A stretch of DNA of 26,229 bases. It comes from a virus. The DNA lies in IMG/VR virus record IMGVR_UViG_3300008261_000178, positions 1 to 26,229 of that record; one strand, written 5' to 3'. Position numbers and translations under genes: made by a program. Positions within the stretch are counted from its first letter, which is position 1. Each line of letters begins with the position of its first letter. Below the pieces are notes generated by a model. That model was not told the origin of the DNA. It saw nothing but the letters and a program-made list of their open reading frames with translations, and ran no database searches. Below are positions 1 to 8,551 of this stretch, piece by piece.

Positions 1-346
1 TAGGAAGCCCAACATATCTAGGGTCTGTTCCATAATCTTGGGCAGTGCGACTTGCGCTACGCAAATTTTTAGCAGCCTTTGAAGTTGCACTATTATATCG
101 TGCTTTTCCTACAGTCCTAGACACAGGATTCTTTGCGTATACTGACTGAGCAGAAGCAGAACGGCGTTTAGCCATAAGAGTTTCGTGACGATTAGAAATC
201 ATTTTTGCTTCTTTAGCCAAAGCACTTCTATGTGTCTTTGCAGTTCTGCGAATAATCTTTTTAGCAACAGGAATCAAAAAGTCATCAACTAGACCCCCAG
301 GATGTCCTTGGTTTGCTTGAATGGCGGGTTTCTTTCCAGCAGCCAT
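1..346 (-). CDS. Basic small phage protein, C-terminus cut by the window edge
   Basis: An open frame reads leftward from an ATG at 346 to the edge without a stop, giving about 115 residues. It begins MAAGKKPAIQ and is rich in Lys, Arg, Ser and Ala (for example KKIIRRTAKTHRSALAKEAK). A purine-rich AAAGGG lies upstream of the ATG, and the gene follows the 49-residue gene in the same direction, downstream of the capsid gene. The strong positive charge suggests nucleic-acid binding or a small virion-associated role, but I recognise no family. The gene is partial, so its length and C-terminal half are unknown. Confidence 0.6.
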   Translation of the reverse strand, partial: MAAGKKPAIQANQGHPGGLVDDFLIPVAKKIIRRTAKTHRSALAKEAKMISNRHETLMAKRRSASAQSVYAKNPVSRTVGKARYNSATSKAAKNLRSASRTAQDYGTDPRYVGLP

Positions 347-371
347 AATTAGCGACCCTTTCTGCGGTTAA

Positions 372-521
372 TTATATTTTTTTAGGTGTCTTGGGAACTT
401 TACGACTTAAAACGGGAATGTCTTTGTCTGCACCAAAACGGCTAGCGGAACTGCTTGCACCCTTAGATTTTGGAAACTTTAATGTTCCCATTCTTTCTCT
501 AAACGGGGGATTAATCTCCAT
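372..521 (-). CDS. Small basic protein, 49 aa, unknown function
   Basis: A 50-codon frame (starting MEINPPFRERMG, ending PKTPKKI) has an AGGAG Shine-Dalgarno sequence about 8 nt before its ATG. That is the same strong signal as the scaffold and capsid genes upstream. It lies between the hairpin after the capsid gene and the partial basic gene at the left edge, all in one direction. The sequence is Ser/Lys-rich, with no transmembrane segment or motif I recognise. The good ribosome site and clean spacing make it a likely real gene. The function is unknown; a minor virion or head-completion protein is a guess from position. Confidence 0.55.
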   Translation of the reverse strand: MEINPPFRERMGTLKFPKSKGASSSASRFGADKDIPVLSRKVPKTPKKI

Positions 522-561
522 TATAAACTCCTAGTTTGAACTTTTATATTACTGCAGTAAA

Positions 562-594
562 GGGGGCAGGTCTGGTCATGACAGACCCGCCCCC
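562..594 (-). terminator. Strong hairpin after the capsid gene
   Basis: Arms GGGGGC+GGTCTG (562-567, 569-574) pair with CAGACC+GCCCCC (582-587, 589-594), with a single A/C mismatch and a 7-nt loop. On the minus strand the stem is followed by only a short TTT, so it may be a partial terminator or a stability element that limits read-through from capsid into the small downstream genes. Confidence 0.6.
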
Positions 595-614
595 AAAACC
601 ATTTAAAACCGTTA

Positions 615-683
615 TTAGGCGGTCTTAGCAGTCAACTTACCTTGCTTAGCACGGTTACGGATTGTAAGGTTACCGTAACACAT
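615..683 (-). CDS. Possible 22-residue ORF coupled to the capsid stop
   Basis: The capsid stop and a new ATG share one base (TAATG at 681-685). The new frame runs 22 codons (MCYGNLTIRN then RAKQGKLTAKTA) to a TAA just before the hairpin at 562-594. The stop-start overlap is the coupling pattern used by many gene pairs in this window, and the product is basic. It is very short, and I see no independent ribosome site beyond the capsid gene end. It could be a tiny head protein or chance. Confidence 0.3.
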   Translation of the reverse strand: MCYGNLTIRNRAKQGKLTAKTA

Positions 684-1492
684 TACTTAGAGTTGATGAA
701 GAACATGGTACCAGCAGGTGCATGCACATCATAAACAACAGGTGCCGACTTGAACAACAGGTTCTGGAAACCAGCATCTGCTGTCTTGGTGTCGGTGTAA
801 CGCAACTGTGGTTGCAACAATGACTCATACTTTTCAAACAATGTTTGAGTAGTGAGAACCATGTCGGGATGGTCGTTACCAACAGACACGCTGTTGTATG
901 CGGTAGCCATCTGGGCAAGAGTCAAAGCACCAGCGGTGTTTTGCTCGTATGAACGCCACCAATCGTTACCCTGACCTGAAGCCGAGTTAATACCACCAAC
1001 AGTGTTGCCTGATTCAATCAAGTTACCAAGACCGTTCCAAGACTTACCTGAGTTAGTACCACCAGCACCAAGGGTGTCAGTTCCGTCACCAAAGAACATC
1101 TGGTTAAAGCCTTCACGCAGAGACTCTTCAGCCTGCATAATCTTGGCTTCCAACAGGTTGATAACTTCCTGCTCACCGTTGTTCTTTGCTTCTTCAATAC
1201 CGCTGATAGCGATAGAAGCAGCATACTGCTTCCATTCAAATTCTGCTGCCGAGATACCATCTTGTGGTGTAAGGTCAATTGAATCGTAACCTGAGTATGG
1301 CTTCACAGTAGAGTTCTGACCATAAATAAGTGGTTCAACAATCTTCGTACCGCCGTTTACGAGACGGATACGACCCTTGTCCATAAGGTGGTATGTCAAC
1401 GGACGAGCCGTGAACACATTGTCTGTCAACTGGTCACGATAGTTCGCAAGCGTAGTAGACAGAATTGCATCAAAATTAGCATTTCCAGCCAT
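683..1492 (-). CDS. Major capsid protein
   Basis: A 269-residue protein that forms the icosahedral shell. It starts MAGNANFDAILSTTLANYRD, typical of phage capsid proteins that follow a scaffold gene. It then shows the common capsid pattern: a basic turn near residue 45 (GGTKIVEPL), a central helix-rich part with AKIMQAEESLREGFNQMFFGDG, a loop rich in Gly/Asn/Ser, and a C-terminal region with TTQTLFEKYESLLQPQLRY ending APAGTMFFINSK. An AGGAG ribosome site precedes the ATG. The scaffold gene lies immediately upstream and the portal two genes earlier, the classic head-gene order. The C-terminus stops soon after the strand MFFINSK, a little shorter than I expect for this kind of protein. Confidence 0.85.
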   Translation of the reverse strand: MAGNANFDAILSTTLANYRDQLTDNVFTARPLTYHLMDKGRIRLVNGGTKIVEPLIYGQNSTVKPYSGYDSIDLTPQDGISAAEFEWKQYAASIAISGIEEAKNNGEQEVINLLEAKIMQAEESLREGFNQMFFGDGTDTLGAGGTNSGKSWNGLGNLIESGNTVGGINSASGQGNDWWRSYEQNTAGALTLAQMATAYNSVSVGNDHPDMVLTTQTLFEKYESLLQPQLRYTDTKTADAGFQNLLFKSAPVVYDVHAPAGTMFFINSK

Positions 1493-1507
1493 TTTATTTC
1501 TCCTAGT

Positions 1508-2308
1508 TTAAAAATTAGCGTTTAATTGTCTTTTGGCTGCAATCCAAGCATCCGTCAGATTAGTAATAGGTTCAAAAGATTCAGTAGTTGTAGACTGTGT
1601 TGCTGACGCTCCACCTTCTACAACAGCCGCTTGTCGTTTTGCTTCAACAACTTTAGATTCCTGCAGTTGTTGTTGCTGACCAGCAGCCTGTTCTATTTCT
1701 TTTTGCCTAGTAAACTTATCAAAAGCGATTTGCTTATAGACTGCTTCCAAGTCAGTTGTATTACGCTTTAAAGCGGCATTGACAACTTCATTTGTGTCAA
1801 AATCCTGATACTTGGACTGCAAGCGAGAAATTTCTCGTTCAATCTCCTGCTGAGATTGATATTCTTCAAACTGTGCAATACGCTGGTCAAGTTCCCGCAT
1901 CTTACGGTCAACAGGGTCTAAATCTTCAAAAGATTCATCCATCCCCGAAACCATTTCAGCAGCCTGCGCTGTTGAAATGCCATAATGACGGCTGAGAAGT
2001 TGTAGTGTTCCAGCAGGGTCATTCTCAAGAGCCGCCTGAAGAGTAGATGCAAACTGTAAAGATTGTCTCTGCTCTGCAAGTTCTTGGGTCTTGCGAGTAT
2101 AATCTGCTTGACGCTGGTAACCAGCAATTGCCTCAGAAAGCGGAACTTGTAGTTCTTCCCCATCCAACTTGACAGGAATGCGGTAATCCGAATACTCGTC
2201 TACATTAAGAGTGGGAATATCTGGGCTTTGACTAACCTCACTGGAATCGGGTGACCCACCTTCTACGATAGGTTCCACTTCAGATACGGGTGCGAGTTCT
2301 TCGCTCAT
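1508..2308 (-). CDS. Capsid assembly scaffold protein
   Basis: A 266-residue, acidic, Gln/Glu-rich protein predicted to be mostly coiled coil (roughly residues 60-220), with a disordered N-terminus (EELAPVSEVEPIVEGG) and a short C-terminal helix ending AWIAAKRQLNANF. It contains LDGEELQVPLSEAIAGYQRQADYTRKTQE (read in two parts here: LDGEELQVPLSEAI and AGYQRQADYTRKTQE), a signature often seen in phage scaffolds. The role is to guide capsid assembly and then leave the prohead. It sits directly upstream of the capsid gene, with an AGGAG ribosome site before its ATG. No protease domain is fused to it. Confidence 0.8.
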   Translation of the reverse strand: MSEELAPVSEVEPIVEGGSPDSSEVSQSPDIPTLNVDEYSDYRIPVKLDGEELQVPLSEAIAGYQRQADYTRKTQELAEQRQSLQFASTLQAALENDPAGTLQLLSRHYGISTAQAAEMVSGMDESFEDLDPVDRKMRELDQRIAQFEEYQSQQEIEREISRLQSKYQDFDTNEVVNAALKRNTTDLEAVYKQIAFDKFTRQKEIEQAAGQQQQLQESKVVEAKRQAAVVEGGASATQSTTTESFEPITNLTDAWIAAKRQLNANF

Positions 2309-2368
2309 ATGTTATTTTTCTCCTAGAGTCCAAACGGTTGCTCTATATATAGAAACCTTGTTCCCTAA

Positions 2369-3163
2369 TTAGATATATCTAACAGGGCGGGTCTTTTTAG
2401 AATTAGACCTACCATCGGCAGGTCGGGATTTAGGCTTTTGTTGAGATTGTGTCTTTTTGTTAGAAAGTTGTGGATTACCAGAATCCATGCTTTTCAAAGA
2501 TTTCATGCTACCCACCGTGTCCCTTACGGGGTCACGGAGAAGAGAATCAATCATAGACAGAACCGAAGCGGGATGACTAGGTGCGTTGCTGGCAAAGTTA
2601 TCATTAATATACTTTAGGGTTCTTTCATCAAGGGGTTTTTCAAGAATGTCCCTGTTGTATCGTTTCTTAATAAAATCAATTACCCTACGCCCATCTGGGG
2701 TTCCTTTGGGTTGAAAATGCCAGTTTTCTCCAGTTGAATCAACCCGTGTAATGCCGTATTGGTCGGCAAGTTTTGCCGCCAATCCAGAATCACCAACAAA
2801 GTCAACAGCAAACCCACCAGTATGCCAACTAGCATTAGGAGTAGCGGAAGGAGCCATACCTTTTTTTAATCGGTATATTTTACCTTCATATTCTTTTAAA
2901 CGACCCTTTTTAAACTCGTTGTATGTTTTAGGGTTTGTAATATCTATGTTTTCATCTGTCGGAGCATAGCGTTGTTTCCACAAACGAAGAACTTCTTCAG
3001 TGTCTCTATCTGCTCCGCCTACACCAATGGTTGGATTTTCTGTAATTAATCTAATAATGTTTTCACGAAACCCAGGGGCAAGGCTTTGAATCATTGGGTC
3101 GTTGGCAACAGCGGAAAGTGGAATTTTTCCACCATAACCCCATGGCACATATGTTTCAGCCAT
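2369..3163 (-). CDS. M15-type peptidase (VanY/D-Ala-D-Ala carboxypeptidase-like) in the head cluster
   Basis: A 264-residue protein with the zinc-binding pattern of M15 peptidases: His114 and Asp121 in SWHTGGFAVDF, and His149 in GENWHFQP. An N-terminal part of about 100 residues precedes the domain, and the C-terminal 60 residues are basic and Ser/Lys-rich (ending SKKTRPVRYI). M15 enzymes cut peptidoglycan stem peptides. Here the gene sits between portal and scaffold, with its start sharing a base with the portal stop (TAATG), which is where many phages carry a capsid-maturation protease. It may be a virion-associated cell-wall hydrolase used at entry. A role in prohead processing would be unusual for this fold and is not supported by sequence alone. 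Confidence 0.75.
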   Translation of the reverse strand: MAETYVPWGYGGKIPLSAVANDPMIQSLAPGFRENIIRLITENPTIGVGGADRDTEEVLRLWKQRYAPTDENIDITNPKTYNEFKKGRLKEYEGKIYRLKKGMAPSATPNASWHTGGFAVDFVGDSGLAAKLADQYGITRVDSTGENWHFQPKGTPDGRRVIDFIKKRYNRDILEKPLDERTLKYINDNFASNAPSHPASVLSMIDSLLRDPVRDTVGSMKSLKSMDSGNPQLSNKKTQSQQKPKSRPADGRSNSKKTRPVRYI

Positions 3164-4689
3164 TACATACCGCCTTGTTGTTGAATCATAGCCATAATTT
3201 CTGGTGGAAGTTCACCAGCCATTTGCGGACCCGCAGGAAGCGCACCTTGTGGTGGCGCACCTTGCGGTCCACCCATAGGGGGTTCACCTTCTGGTGGCAT
3301 TTGCTGTTCGGGCATGGACAAAAACTTCTCTGGGTTCTTAATGTTGAAACCTTGTTGTAGGACATAACCAGCCAACTCCTGCATGTTAACAATACCAGCA
3401 CTAGCAAACGGTGCCATAGCGTCAACCATTTGCAAAGCCATTTGACGGCGAACCGCTTCATTGTTGGGTTGCGTAGAGCCACCGACTACTTCAAAGTCAA
3501 AATCACCTTCAAGATATTCACGGTCATAAGTAACCCAGATAGGTTCTCCGTCCTTGCCCATAAGGCGTGCAACTTGCTCACCAGTCATATACTGTTGAGC
3601 CAGCATCAACATGCGGCGAGCCACTTCAGAAATAGACATTTCAACAATAGCCAACTTGTCTGCTGTACGGGCATTAGCGGCATCCTGAATAGCCGACACT
3701 TCAGTAGCGGTACGGCGAATCTCAGGCAAACCACCAGTCATGAACTCAGGCAAACCAGTAATACGGTCAATGTCGCTAGAAATCATCTCCGACTGATTAT
3801 AAAACTCAGGCGGAGAAATAACAGCAGGCATAGGTGCAATAACACCACCGAGTGGTTCGTCACCCACAACAGGAACCATCACATTGTCCGCATCCGACTC
3901 CAAGGCGGTGCGACCAAACTGGTCAAACGCTGATTCCTTATAGAGCCACTTACGAGCAAAACGCTTACGATGATTCATCATCTGAGAACGAGTCTCGTTC
4001 AGTTCACGCTGCAACGGTTCAATCTGCTCCAAATCACCAATAGGATAGAAAGAATCAGGAACATCATAGTTACGCAACATAACAAAAGGATGACCAAACG
4101 CATAAGGCATACGCATAGGCTTAATCAGAAACTGGTCACCATTCTCAGTGAACACACACATTGTGCGGTTCTGAATATCATAGTATTCCCAAATTTCAGC
4201 ATACCCATAGTTCTTGTCGTAAATTTTACGCTGACTAGGGTCATCCGTGTAACGGCTGACAGCCATCATTTCAACAAGTTCACGAGCAGCCTTGTTGTAA
4301 CGCTTATCTGCTTTAACATCCTTTACAGGTCGGCGGATACGCTGAGCAATCCACTTAATGTCATGCATGCTAGTAGCATCGGAGTCTACAAAGACATCAA
4401 ATGGGGATACACGCTCCGCAAACGGCGAGTCCTGAACAATGACGGTTGTGCTGGTGGATTCTCCACCTGCTTGCGGGTCATCGTTATCGCCTTCATCCAT
4501 AACGGCTGACTCTTCAACAAAACGCAACATTCGGTCTTCATCAGAATACTGGTCGTAATGCTTGCCCTTGTATAGGTCTAGCAATCTACGCCATGTAGCG
4601 TCTGTGCCTTCATCTTTACGCCACTTCTTTGAAGCGGCTAGATGGGCACGGTAAACACCAAGTTGTTCCGACTGTGACTTTCTAGCCAT
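3163..4689 (-). CDS. Portal protein
   Basis: A 508-residue portal, the dodecameric ring through which DNA is packaged and leaves. Features typical of the P22-like portal group are visible: WRRLLDLYKGKHYDQ at the N-terminus, SPFDVFVDSDATSMHDIKWI, the long helix EQIEPLQRELNETRSQMMNHRKR, the region RITGLPEFMTGG, and RRTATEVSAIQDAANAR. The C-terminus is Pro/Gly/Gln-rich (about residues 450-508). The ATG shares a base with the preceding holin-like gene's stop. The protein is short for the group: after YSDEDRML it jumps directly to RFVEESAV, whereas relatives usually have several tens of residues there (see findings). Confidence 0.85.
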   Translation of the reverse strand: MARKSQSEQLGVYRAHLAASKKWRKDEGTDATWRRLLDLYKGKHYDQYSDEDRMLRFVEESAVMDEGDNDDPQAGGESTSTTVIVQDSPFAERVSPFDVFVDSDATSMHDIKWIAQRIRRPVKDVKADKRYNKAARELVEMMAVSRYTDDPSQRKIYDKNYGYAEIWEYYDIQNRTMCVFTENGDQFLIKPMRMPYAFGHPFVMLRNYDVPDSFYPIGDLEQIEPLQRELNETRSQMMNHRKRFARKWLYKESAFDQFGRTALESDADNVMVPVVGDEPLGGVIAPMPAVISPPEFYNQSEMISSDIDRITGLPEFMTGGLPEIRRTATEVSAIQDAANARTADKLAIVEMSISEVARRMLMLAQQYMTGEQVARLMGKDGEPIWVTYDREYLEGDFDFEVVGGSTQPNNEAVRRQMALQMVDAMAPFASAGIVNMQELAGYVLQQGFNIKNPEKFLSMPEQQMPPEGEPPMGGPQGAPPQGALPAGPQMAGELPPEIMAMIQQQGGM

Positions 4690-4886
4690 TACTTACGACC
4701 AAAAGCCTTATCGTCAGGGTTCAACCAACGGATAATAGGTGGCACAAAAGCCGCCACAGCGGCACCGAAAACAGCCTTGGGGTCTGTTTCTCCAGCCAAC
4801 AGCACCGTCAAAACGGTGGCTGTTGCGGCACGCAAATACGAAAAAATCGCTTCACGGCACTCTCGTGTAATAGTGAACTTACTCAT
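4689..4886 (-). CDS. Small membrane protein, holin candidate
   Basis: A 65-residue protein, MSKFTITRECREAIFSYLRA onward, with two hydrophobic stretches (about 19-32 and 38-52) separated by a short charged turn (GETDPKA), and a charged C-terminus (NPDDKAFGRK). This two-helix layout fits small phage holins, which open the inner membrane for the endolysin. I chose the ATG at 4886, just after the purine run GGGAAAGA, rather than an earlier in-frame start, because it overlaps the upstream gene's stop by 8 nt in the usual coupled style. Lying between portal and terminase is unusual for a lysis gene, so an alternative is a virion membrane-associated protein. Confidence 0.6.
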   Translation of the reverse strand: MSKFTITRECREAIFSYLRAATATVLTVLLAGETDPKAVFGAAVAAFVPPIIRWLNPDDKAFGRK

Positions 4887-5076
4887 TATCTTTCCCTTCA
4901 TGCCATCCAATATGGCGGTCAATTTTACTTCCGACTTCATCAACCTTGTATAACACACGGTTAATTAACTCACGACCTTCGGCGTGTTGGCTGGTGTTTT
5001 CTCGTCGTAGCCTTTGGAGAACCACCACAACAGGTCCACCGATAATAGCCACCACAACAGGTACCAGCCATTCCAT
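4879..5076 (-). CDS. Single-pass membrane protein, DUF2746-like
   Basis: A 65-residue protein with one N-terminal transmembrane helix (residues 3-21, EWLVPVVVAIIGGPVVVVL). A basic stretch follows (QRLRREN) and then an amphipathic, charged tail (INRVLYKVDEVGSKIDRHIGWHEG). This resembles the small DUF2746 proteins of actinophages, from memory. The basic residues after the helix predict a cytoplasmic tail. Paired with the next gene (8-nt overlap), it may work in lysis as a holin or anti-holin partner. Its own ATG shares a base with the zinc-ribbon gene's stop. Confidence 0.6.
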   Translation of the reverse strand: MEWLVPVVVAIIGGPVVVVLQRLRRENTSQHAEGRELINRVLYKVDEVGSKIDRHIGWHEGKDNE

Positions 5077-5309
5077 TAGAAGCCATAGTCTTTCGCTGGA
5101 ACAGCGTTAACACCCGCTGCTTTAGCATCAGAAACAATCTTATCTTGGCGTTCCTTAATGGTCGGACCGTGAAAATTCTCTTTGCCGAACTTGAAACCGA
5201 TGTCAACAGTCTTGATATGGCATTTGAAACAGATATTTCCACGGCGTGGCACCTCATTGACCGACACAAAACCGCCACATTGTACGCAATTGAACTCGTA
5301 AACTTCCAT
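5076..5309 (-). CDS. Small zinc-ribbon protein, 77 aa
   Basis: Two CxxC knuckles near the N-terminus (CVQC at residues 8-11 and CFKC at 27-30) predict one bound zinc. The rest is KTVDIGFKFGKENFHGPTIK then a helix (ERQDKIVSDAKAAG). Similar short proteins with an FG..FHG.T motif are familiar in actinophage genomes, but no function is established that I know of. It follows the large terminase by 20 nt and is coupled to the next gene. A DNA-packaging accessory is a guess from neighbours. Confidence 0.65.
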   Translation of the reverse strand: MEVYEFNCVQCGGFVSVNEVPRRGNICFKCHIKTVDIGFKFGKENFHGPTIKERQDKIVSDAKAAGVNAVPAKDYGF

Positions 5310-5329
5310 AATAATACTAAACCTGTTCC

Positions 5330-6931
5330 CTAAAGTGGATTTTTGGTACTGGAACGAATATTATGTGCCCCAATCGGCACTTTTCCTTCCCCAACATCAC
5401 TCATAAGGTGCTGTTCCCACCACATAAGACTATTTTTAGGTACAACAGTGTCCCCACGGTACTCAGGAAGCCAAACATACTTCAACATTTGGTTACAAAT
5501 AGCCAAAGACATCGTTCTGTCGTCATGTGGGCTACCAGCCATCTTTCCGTTGTCCTTGCGTACATAGGTACGCAACTCGGCAATGGTCTTAAAACAGTAC
5601 ACAACCACATCTTCGTTGCGTAAAGCCGCAACTAACTCGTCAATAGCCAAAGGTTTAGTCGTACTAGTGGTTCTCCAACCCAAAGTTTCAGTTTGGGTTG
5701 GGTTACGCATGGACAACTTACGCTGGCGGTAAATGTTTTTGTATCCAGACCGCTGAGCAGCCTTAATGGTCGTCAAACCATGGTTGTTGGACTCAATGCC
5801 CAATAGTGCCTGATTATACCACCATGATAAATCAGCCAATAGTTCACCAAATAGGTCTGGTTCAATATGTCCATGCCAGTGTGCCACAACTTCACCTGTT
5901 GTAGCGTTTACAATGTGAGCAGAACTGTAGTCACCGTGCGATAAACCTTCCGCCACATCAGCCCCGACCACATAAACTCCTTCAGGTCGTGGATAATCCC
6001 AAATAGACAACGGACCATCATCGCCGTCACGGAACTCATAGTTACGGTCAGAGTAAACATGCAGATACCCAACATCAGGGTCAATCACACCCATAGCATC
6101 CAACAAGTCCACATCAAATACAGGGTTACCTGACTTAACAAATGCTTCTTCAGGGCTACGGGGGTATTCCTGATGTAACTGCCAAGACTGCATGTTGCGT
6201 GACTTTACCGCATACCAGTCTTCGTCACGGTCACCAGCAGACCAAGGAAAGAAAATACCCACAAACTGGTTAGTACCAGTTTGTGAACCAACCCACATCT
6301 GATGAAAAAAGTTACCAGAACCATTAGCAGTGGACAAGCCGATGACTCGTCCGCCGACATCGGCAATAGGTTCAATAGAAGCCCACGCTTCTTCAGGGTT
6401 AGGTAAGAAAGCCCATTCGTCAACAATAACCAAATACACAGACTCACCACGAGCAGGGTCAGAACCAGATGGCAAAGATTCAATAGCAGACTCGTTATCA
6501 AACATCATTTTCTGCTGATGGTCCGTGGTTTGACGGGGACCCCGTTCTTTCATCCACTGCGGAATAAAACGATACCCATACTTAGATTTAGCAAGCAACT
6601 TAACCGATTCACGCTCGGTACGAGACAACATAACAACAAAACGGTCAGGCTGAAAGAATACCAACCAAAAAGCGTATGCAGCCGCTAGTGTGGAGAAACC
6701 AATCTGTCGTGCTTTAAGAACAATACTATAGCGTTCCGACATCCAAGTTTCCATAGTTTCAATCTGCGCTTCACGCATCTCAAAAAGAATACGACCCTTT
6801 TCAGGATGTTTAATATACCAGTAATGTTCACAAAAATAAATGAACGCATCCAGTTGTTCATCCAAAGTGGCGTTATCGGGTCCACGGCAAAGTCGCCATT
6901 CCCGTTCGTTAATTAATGCTTGAAGGTCCAT
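5330..6931 (-). CDS. Terminase large subunit
   Basis: A 533-residue DNA-packaging motor. The N-terminal ATPase has a Walker A-like element (KARQIGFST, 73-81), Walker B (YLVIVDEW, 166-173, with catalytic Glu172) and the coupling motif GLSTANG (198-204). The C-terminal RNase H-fold nuclease shows its acidic residues: Asp325 in VVGADVAEG, Glu380 in LGIESNNHG and Asp470/Asp471 in PHDDRT. Length and layout are normal. It begins 2 nt after the fibre gene's stop and lies downstream of the small terminase in the same leftward run. Confidence 0.93.
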   Translation of the reverse strand: MDLQALINEREWRLCRGPDNATLDEQLDAFIYFCEHYWYIKHPEKGRILFEMREAQIETMETWMSERYSIVLKARQIGFSTLAAAYAFWLVFFQPDRFVVMLSRTERESVKLLAKSKYGYRFIPQWMKERGPRQTTDHQQKMMFDNESAIESLPSGSDPARGESVYLVIVDEWAFLPNPEEAWASIEPIADVGGRVIGLSTANGSGNFFHQMWVGSQTGTNQFVGIFFPWSAGDRDEDWYAVKSRNMQSWQLHQEYPRSPEEAFVKSGNPVFDVDLLDAMGVIDPDVGYLHVYSDRNYEFRDGDDGPLSIWDYPRPEGVYVVGADVAEGLSHGDYSSAHIVNATTGEVVAHWHGHIEPDLFGELLADLSWWYNQALLGIESNNHGLTTIKAAQRSGYKNIYRQRKLSMRNPTQTETLGWRTTSTTKPLAIDELVAALRNEDVVVYCFKTIAELRTYVRKDNGKMAGSPHDDRTMSLAICNQMLKYVWLPEYRGDTVVPKNSLMWWEQHLMSDVGEGKVPIGAHNIRSSTKNPL

Positions 6932-6933
6932 AA

Positions 6934-8550
6934 TTATGTACGAATAATGAAGTTAATCCCTAAAAATGGTGTCATGTTTTCATGTGCTGCACTAGCGTTC
7001 GCTGCTGTAGAGTTAGACACGGCACCACTAAAATAAACAGGGTGACGGTGCTGAACACTCTGTCCAGATGAAGTACCACCCAAAGCATAGTTGGTTGCGC
7101 CAGCGTTGCTGGCTGCAGTTGCCGCAGTAGTTACACCTGTATGTCCGTGTGATGCTGTAGCAGACTGGCGACCATTAACCGTATAAGTATGGCTATGGTC
7201 GTTATCGTTAACACCAGTTCTATCTGCCACGCCATCACTAACAGAAAAAGTATGTCCATGACCATGTGCTGAAGTACCAGACTGTGCGCCAGTAAGCGTT
7301 ACGGATTCAACACCGCCAGTAGCACCCAAAGACCTAGAAGTTAAACCAGAACCAGTACCGACACCAACAGGCATGCGTCCACGCATGTCTGGAAGGTTAA
7401 AAGTAGTAGAACCATCACCAACACCAAAAGTTGTGCCAACAATACCAAACAAAACAGAATAAGTTGTTCGTGACACAGCGGAACCATCACACAATAACCA
7501 ACCGCTAGGTGCGCTAGAACCACCATACATGTGAATGACACCAGCCACAAGACCAACACCATCAGCACCTGCAGGACCTGTAGCCCCTGTAGGACCAGTA
7601 TCACCAGCGGGTCCTTGTGGACCAGTTAAACCAATAGGTCCCTGTGCGCCAGTGGCACCCGTAGCACCCGTAGCACCCGTGGGACCTTGTGGTCCCGTTG
7701 CACCTGTATCGCCTGTTAGACCTATAGGTCCTTGAATACCTTGCGGACCTTGTGCACCTGTTGGACCAGTTGCTCCAGTAGCACCTGTTGGACCTTGCGG
7801 ACCTTCTGCACCGTCAAGGTTTACATTCCAAGAAGAATATGTTCCACTTCCATTAGAATCATTTAAATCAAGAACCAACGCACCCGTAGACTGGTTATAA
7901 GAAACAACTTGTCCGTGCATGTGGTTTGTCAAGTTATAAGCAACAATAACGGTTTGAGCAACAGAATAATCAAGATGCAAATCAACCGTATACAAAGTAA
8001 TAGTACCAGTATTAGCAATCGTTAAACTGGTGGTAGATGTGGTGTGGTAACGGTCACCATCAAGACCGTCATTACCTGCAATACCAGTAGCACCAGTTGC
8101 TCCTGTGGCTCCAGTGGGTCCCTGTGGTCCTGTAGGACCCGTGGGACCCGTCAAACCAGTTGGACCCTGCGGACCTGTCGGTCCTGTCGCACCAGTAGGT
8201 CCTGTAGGACCCTGTGAACCTGTTGCGCCTGTAGCACCAGTTAAACCCTGTATGCCTTGTGGACCTGTTAATCCAATCGGACCAGTGGCACCAGTTGCGC
8301 CAGTCGGTCCTTGTGCGCCTGTCGCACCAGTTGGACCTTGCGGTCCAGTAGGTCCAGTCGGTCCCGTCAAGCCAATTAATCCTTGTGGACCACGGGGACC
8401 GACATTTGCGGCAGCGACAACCGTCACAGTACCGCTGGAAAGAGTGTTGCCAGTAAGAGTATTAACAGCAACATTGATATCAGTTAAAGTCACATTCAAC
8501 TGAGATTCTTCATTAGACCCCAATTGGACTTCAATATCACGAATAGCCAT
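6934..8550 (-). CDS. Collagen-like tail fibre with phage tail collar domain
   Basis: A 538-residue fibre. Residues 1-50 form a non-repetitive head that probably attaches to the virion. Residues 51-165 are uninterrupted Gly-X-Y triplets, mainly GPT, GAT and GPQ. Residues 166-247 are a non-collagen beta-rich domain. Residues 248-332 are a second Gly-X-Y block, and from about 335 a phage tail collar domain follows ([20 protein letters not shown], then [13 protein letters not shown]). The C-terminus is rich in Gly, Ser and His ([20 protein letters not shown]). It should trimerise and bind the host surface. Its position between small and large terminase genes is unusual. Confidence 0.88.
   Translation of the reverse strand: MAIRDIEVQLGSNEESQLNVTLTDINVAVNTLTGNTLSSGTVTVVAAANVGPRGPQGLIGLTGPTGPTGPQGPTGATGAQGPTGATGATGPIGLTGPQGIQGLTGATGATGSQGPTGPTGATGPTGPQGPTGLTGPTGPTGPQGPTGATGATGATGIAGNDGLDGDRYHTTSTTSLTIANTGTITLYTVDLHLDYSVAQTVIVAYNLTNHMHGQVVSYNQSTGALVLDLNDSNGSGTYSSWNVNLDGAEGPQGPTGATGATGPTGAQGPQGIQGPIGLTGDTGATGPQGPTGATGATGATGAQGPIGLTGPQGPAGDTGPTGATGPAGADGVGLVAGVIHMYGGSSAPSGWLLCDGSAVSRTTYSVLFGIVGTTFGVGDGSTTFNLPDMRGRMPVGVGTGSGLTSRSLGATGGVESVTLTGAQSGTSAHGHGHTFSVSDGVADRTGVNDNDHSHTYTVNGRQSATASHGHTGVTTAATAASNAGATNYALGGTSSGQSVQHRHPVYFSGAVSNSTAANASAAHENMTPFLGINFIIRT
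7555..7809 (-). repeat. Collagen-type Gly-X-Y codon repeat, C-terminal block
   Basis: This 255-nt stretch encodes about 85 residues of Gly-X-Y triplets within the fibre gene. It is locally repetitive at DNA level (variants of GGACCT/GGTCCT and CACC/CACCCGT), so it is prone to length change by recombination. Confidence 0.8.
8056..8400 (-). repeat. Collagen-type Gly-X-Y codon repeat, N-terminal block
   Basis: This stretch encodes about 115 residues of Gly-X-Y triplets. Together with the second block, it gives the fibre two stiff rods separated by an 80-residue globular domain. Confidence 0.8.
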
Positions 8551-8551
8551 A

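Noticed and set aside
2343-2382. AT-rich palindromes CTATATATAG and TTAGATATATCTAA between the M15 peptidase and scaffold genes, as a promoter
   Set aside because: They could be -10-like elements, but no -35 hexamer is found at the proper distance. The second also covers the last codons of the peptidase gene.
7535-8503. Long plus-strand frames rich in Pro-Val-Gly-Pro opposite the fibre gene
   Set aside because: They are the antisense of the Gly-X-Y repeats, which keep that frame open. They have no ribosome site.
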